This document shows, piece by piece, positions 60,742-64,000 of a stretch of 64,000 nt of DNA. The position numbers were made by a program, and so were the translations under genes. Origin of the DNA: Streptomyces iranensis (GTDB lineage Bacteria; Actinomycetota; Actinomycetes; Streptomycetales; Streptomycetaceae); the NCBI RefSeq assembly GCF_017874715.1, contig NZ_JAGGLR010000017.1:186001-250000 (forward strand). Direction: 5' to 3'. Position 1 is the first letter of the stretch, and every line of letters starts with the position of its first letter. The notes beneath the pieces were generated by a model. It saw nothing but the letters and a program-made list of their open reading frames with translations, made no database searches and was not told the DNA's origin.

Positions 60742-61929
60742 GCCGCCCGAGGTGTCGAGCTCCGCGTCCGCGCCGACGCCCGCGCAGTCGTACGGGTCGT
60801 CCAGCCAGCCGTCGGGCAGCACCACGCGGTTGCGGCCCGAGGTGCGGCCGCGCGGGCCGTCCGCGCCGGGGGGCCACTCCTGGTCCAGGTCCAGCTCGGC
60901 CAGCAGGGCGTCCAGCTCGGCGAGGGAGGAGGTGATCGCCAGCCGCTTGCGCATCTCCGAGCCCACCGAGAAGCCCTTGGTGTACCAGGCGACATGCTTA
61001 CGGAAATCGATCACGCCGCGCTGCTCGTCCTCCAGCCACTCGGCGAGCAGCTCGGCATGACGGCGCATCACGGCCGCGACCTCCTTGAGCGTCGGCCGCG
61101 CGTACCCCGACGCCCCGGAGCCGGACACCGACGCCCCGGAGCCCGGTTCGAACGCGGCCACCAGGTCGCCGAAGAGCCAAGGCCGCCCCAGGCAGCCGCG
61201 CCCGACGACCACGCCGTCACAGCCCGTCCCGCGCATCATCCGGACGGCGTCGTCGGCGGACCAGATGTCGCCGTTGCCCAGCACCGGGATCTCGGGGACG
61301 GCCTCCTTCAGGCGGGCGATCGCCTCCCAGTCGGCGGTGCCGCCGTAGTGCTGGGCCGCGGTGCGGCCGTGCAGGGCGATCGCGGTCACGCCCTCCTCGA
61401 CGGCGATCCGGCCCGCGTCGAGGTAGGTGATGTGGTCGTCGTCGATGCCCTTGCGCATCTTCATGGTCACCGGCAGCGGACCCGCCGCGGTCACGGCCTC
61501 GCGCAGGATCGAGCGCAGCAGATGCCGCTTGTACGGGAGCGCCGAGCCGCCGCCCTTACGGGTCACCTTGGGCACCGGGCAGCCGAAGTTGAGGTCGATG
61601 TGGTCGGCGAGGTCCTCGTCCACGATCATCTGGACGGCCTTGCCGACGGTCATCGGATCCACCCCGTACAGCTGGATGGAGCGTGGCTTCTCGATGCCGT
61701 CGAAGTGGATCAGCCGCATCGTCTTGGCGTCCCGCTCCACCAGCGCCCGGGTGGTGATCATCTCGCTGACGAACAAGCCCCGGCCACCGGAGAACTCCCT
61801 GCACAGGGTGCGGAACGGAGCGTTGGTGATCCCGGCCATCGGTGCCAGGACGACCGGCGGCTGGACCATATGGGGACCGATCCGCAGCTGCGTCCGCTCC
61901 GTGTGCGGCGTCTGCGGCGATTGCGTCAT
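60739..61929 (-). CDS. dusB: tRNA-dihydrouridine synthase (DusB-like)
   Basis: ATG 61929 gives 396 residues. The FMN-dependent TIM barrel shows VVLAPMAGITNAPFR, the catalytic cysteine in DLNFGCPVPK, and MKMRKGIDDDH. It reduces uridines in tRNA D-loops. A Gly-Ser insertion (GSGASVSGSGASG) occurs near residue 270. The last 25 residues after DGWLDDPYDC are variable. It is divergent from the MFS gene across 128 bp. Confidence 0.95.
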   Translation of the reverse strand: MTQSPQTPHTERTQLRIGPHMVQPPVVLAPMAGITNAPFRTLCREFSGGRGLFVSEMITTRALVERDAKTMRLIHFDGIEKPRSIQLYGVDPMTVGKAVQMIVDEDLADHIDLNFGCPVPKVTRKGGGSALPYKRHLLRSILREAVTAAGPLPVTMKMRKGIDDDHITYLDAGRIAVEEGVTAIALHGRTAAQHYGGTADWEAIARLKEAVPEIPVLGNGDIWSADDAVRMMRGTGCDGVVVGRGCLGRPWLFGDLVAAFEPGSGASVSGSGASGYARPTLKEVAAVMRRHAELLAEWLEDEQRGVIDFRKHVAWYTKGFSVGSEMRKRLAITSSLAELDALLAELDLDQEWPPGADGPRGRTSGRNRVVLPDGWLDDPYDCAGVGADAELDTSGG

Positions 61930-62057
61930 GGGATCTGCTTCCTCGTGCGTACTACGGTGGGAGGGCGGGGCCGATCTCTTATTGTCCCGCACCCGCGAGA
62001 GGGATCGACAGGGCGGTGATGACCGCCGGACCGACGGTATCGATGTAGCGTTCAACC

Positions 62058-63548
62058 ATGCGTGAGCTCAGCCATCGGCGGCGCATGCTTGTGCTGGCGA
62101 TTTGCTGCATGAGCCTGTTGCTCGTCAGCCTCGACAACACGGTTCTCAATGTCGCGCTGCCCTCGATACGGAGTGATCTGCACGCCTCCGTCTCGGGAAT
62201 GCAGTGGACGATCGACGCCTACACCCTGGTCCTCGCCGCCCTGCTGATGCTCTCGGGGTCGACGGCCGACCGGGTGGGACGCAAGCGCACCTTCCAGACC
62301 GGGCTGGTGATCTTCACCCTCGGATCGGGGCTGTGCAGCCTCGCACCCAATCTGGAAGCGCTGGTGATCTTCCGCATGGTGCAGGCGATCGGCGGTTCGA
62401 TGCTCAACCCCGTCGCCATGTCGATCATCACCAACGTCTTCACCGAGCCCAGGGAGCGGGCCCGCGCCATCGGGGCCTGGGGCGGGGTCGTCGGGATCAG
62501 CATGGCGGCCGGGCCGATCGTGGGCGGACTGCTGGTGGAGTCCGTCGGCTGGCGCTCGATCTTCTGGATAAACCTTCCGGTCGGGCTCGCGGCGCTGTTC
62601 CTCACCGCCCGTTACGTCCCCGAGTCGCGTGCCCCCAAGCCGCGCCGGGCCGACCCCATCGGCCAGCTGCTGGTCATCGCGGTGCTGGGCACCCTCACGT
62701 ACGCGATCATCGAGGCGCCGGACCGCGGCTGGGACTCGCCGCTGATCGCGACCTGTGCGGGGATCGCCGCCCTGGGGCTGCTCACGCTGATCCACTACGA
62801 GCGGCGGCGTGCGGAACCGCTGATCGACGTGCGGTTCTTCCACAGCGCGCCGTTCAGCGGGGCGACGGTCGTCGCGGTGTGCGCCTTCGCGGCGCTCGGC
62901 GGCTATCTCTTCATGAACACGCTCTACCTCCAGGACGTGCGCGGGCTCAACGCGCTGCACGCCGGGCTGTGGATGCTGCCCATGGCGTTCATGTGCTTCG
63001 TCTGCGCGCCGTTGTCCGGGCGGCTGGTGGGCGCCCGCGGGCCACGGCCGTCGATGCTGGTGGCCGGGGTGGCCATAACGGCCAGCGGGGTCCTGTTCGC
63101 CGTCTTCGACGCCCAGGCCAGCGATGCGGGGCTGCTGATCGGCTATGTGCTGTTCGGCCTCGGCTTCGGCATGGTCAACGCGCCCATCACCAATACGGCG
63201 GTCTCGGGGATGCCCCGCACCCAGGCCGGGGTGGCCGCGGCCGTCGCCTCCACCAGCCGGCAGGTGGGCCAGTCGCTCGGCGTCGCGGTCATCGGCGCGG
63301 TGCTGGCAGCGGGCGCCGCGTCGGCGGCTGCGGGCGGAATGGGGCACGCCGCCTCGCCCGCGGCCGCCGCGTCGTTCGTGGACGCGGCCCGCCCCGCGTG
63401 GTGGATCATCGCCGCGTGTGGGGCCGTCATCCTGCTGCTGGGGCTGGTGACCACGGGCCGCTGGGCCGAGAAGACGACCCGGCACGCTGCCGCGCTGTTC
63501 GAAGAGGGCGCGCCGACGGGCCAGACCTCGGCGAACGCCAAGGCGTAA
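62058..63548 (+). CDS. MFS transporter, DHA2 (EmrB/QacA-type, 14 TM)
   Basis: The 496-residue protein has about 14 membrane segments, motif A GSTADRVGRKRTFQTG and the N-terminal LVSLDNTVLNVALPSIRSDL. It is a proton-driven exporter of small hydrophobic compounds. No adjacent regulator is seen, apart from the divergent dusB. The ribosome-binding site before ATG 62058 is weak. An imperfect repeat cluster follows its stop. Confidence 0.93.
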   Translation: MRELSHRRRMLVLAICCMSLLLVSLDNTVLNVALPSIRSDLHASVSGMQWTIDAYTLVLAALLMLSGSTADRVGRKRTFQTGLVIFTLGSGLCSLAPNLEALVIFRMVQAIGGSMLNPVAMSIITNVFTEPRERARAIGAWGGVVGISMAAGPIVGGLLVESVGWRSIFWINLPVGLAALFLTARYVPESRAPKPRRADPIGQLLVIAVLGTLTYAIIEAPDRGWDSPLIATCAGIAALGLLTLIHYERRRAEPLIDVRFFHSAPFSGATVVAVCAFAALGGYLFMNTLYLQDVRGLNALHAGLWMLPMAFMCFVCAPLSGRLVGARGPRPSMLVAGVAITASGVLFAVFDAQASDAGLLIGYVLFGLGFGMVNAPITNTAVSGMPRTQAGVAAAVASTSRQVGQSLGVAVIGAVLAAGAASAAAGGMGHAASPAAAASFVDAARPAWWIIAACGAVILLLGLVTTGRWAEKTTRHAAALFEEGAPTGQTSANAKA

Positions 63549-63551
63549 TGG

Positions 63552-63656
63552 GTAAGGCGGCCGCCCCGGGGCCGTAAGGCGGCCGCAACGGGCCGTAAGG
63601 CAGCCGCCCCGGGGCCGTGAGGCAGCCGCAACGGGCCGTGAGGCGCCGCCCCGGGG
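63552..63656. repeat. Imperfect tandem repeat cluster after the MFS gene
   Basis: Five alternating units of the form GGCCGTAAGGCGGCCGC (about 20-21 bp) end in CCCCGGG or AACGG. They fill the gap between the convergent MFS and MmyB-type genes. Each unit can form a GGCCG hairpin. Confidence 0.85.
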
Positions 63657-63665
63657 CACGGCGCG

Positions 63666-64000
63666 TCAGACCGCCGCCGGGGCCGCCTGCTCCGTTGCGA
63701 CCTCCTCCGTTGCGGCCTCTTCCGTTGCGGCCTCTTCCGCGAGCGCCAGCGCGTGCAGCCGCGCCAGCCGCTCGTGCGTCTCCACGTCCGCAGGGGTGTA
63801 CGTGAGCAGCTTGGAGCCCTGCTGGGGGCCGGTCCACAGGCTGGTGGAGGCCAGCCGGAGGATGCCCACCCGCGACTGGCGGTAGACCTTGATCTTGTCA
63901 CCGGGCCGAAGCACCTCATGCCGCGCCCAGATCTCCCGGAACTCCGACGAGGCGTCCTCCAGCCGCTTCACCATCGCCTTCCAGGCGGGCTCGGCCACAT
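63666..64000 (-). CDS. MmyB-type XRE regulator, C-terminal ligand-binding part (partial)
   Basis: The frame is open to the window edge, so the start and the N-terminal XRE domain are missing. The 111 residues seen match the end of the MmyB-like ligand-binding domain (WKAMVKRLEDASSEFREIWA, VYRQSRVGILRLASTSLW, KLLTYTPADVETHERL). The last 25 residues are an EEAAT/EEVAT repeat encoded by 15-bp tandem units (about 63700-63742). Confidence 0.82.
   Translation of the reverse strand, partial: VAEPAWKAMVKRLEDASSEFREIWARHEVLRPGDKIKVYRQSRVGILRLASTSLWTGPQQGSKLLTYTPADVETHERLARLHALALAEEAATEEAATEEVATEQAAPAAV

Overview
The window is about 72-75% GC by eye, has dense short-gap operons with ATGA/GTGA start-stop overlaps, GTG and TTG starts, and gene families typical of Streptomyces: conservon P450s, XRE/DUF397/HATPase sets, ABC sugar importers without their own ATPase, a MarR-controlled pca cluster and MmyB-type regulators. 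It reads as a Streptomyces chromosome arm or accessory region. No rRNA, tRNA or CRISPR array was seen.

Layout. 1-2.7 kb: end of a conservon with two P450s (CYP157-like without the ExxR motif, then CYP154-like). 2.7-8 kb: assimilatory nitrite reductase operon (FAD reductase carrying a huge repeat insertion, nirB, nirD) behind a four-half-site GlnR-like box. 8-11.1 kb: secreted beta-propeller-like protein, CU044_5270-type membrane protein and ECF sigma factor, all leftward. 11.3-18.4 kb: LacI regulator, sugar-binding lipoprotein, two permeases and a GH3 glycosidase (bxlREFGA-like). 18.4-25.8 kb: regulator/transporter pairs (TetR-MFS-cupin, MarR with a frameshifted hydrolase, XRE-DUF397-HATPase) and an SDR. 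25.8-29.1 kb: quinone-type oxidoreductase, GlxA-type regulator, PrmC-like methyltransferase with an odd leader. 29.3-37.2 kb: complete protocatechuate/beta-ketoadipate cluster pcaV<->pcaIJFHGB-pcaL. 37.3-42.4 kb: second sugar ABC importer, GntR regulator and a class V aminotransferase-fold enzyme. 42.5-43.9 kb: solitary TnpB element with a frameshift. 44-49.3 kb: ArsR-type regulator, then a LysR<->serine hydrolase-NCS1 permease cassette between two identical 48-bp terminator sequences. 49.4-52.1 kb: pyruvate phosphate dikinase. 52.6-60.5 kb: a leftward four-gene operon of alpha/beta hydrolase, caspase-VMAP protein, MoxR ATPase and vWA-like-TPR protein. 60.7-64 kb: tRNA-dihydrouridine synthase, MFS exporter and the end of an MmyB-type regulator.

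The most striking system is the 52.6-60.5 kb operon. It has the parts list of the vWA-MoxR-VMAP ternary NTP-dependent conflict systems, with a caspase-like peptidase as effector, plus a translationally coupled lipase-like hydrolase that may be a second effector.

A second theme is repeat invasion. A Streptomyces intergenic element with perfect 22-26 bp inverted ends occurs between genes at least three times. Pieces of the same family lie inside coding sequences: a 19 x 24-bp in-frame array in the FAD reductase, a 30-bp module in the caspase-VMAP gene, and a 17-bp piece beside the frameshift of a small gene. Three genes carry single-base frameshifts that could be real decay or assembly errors.
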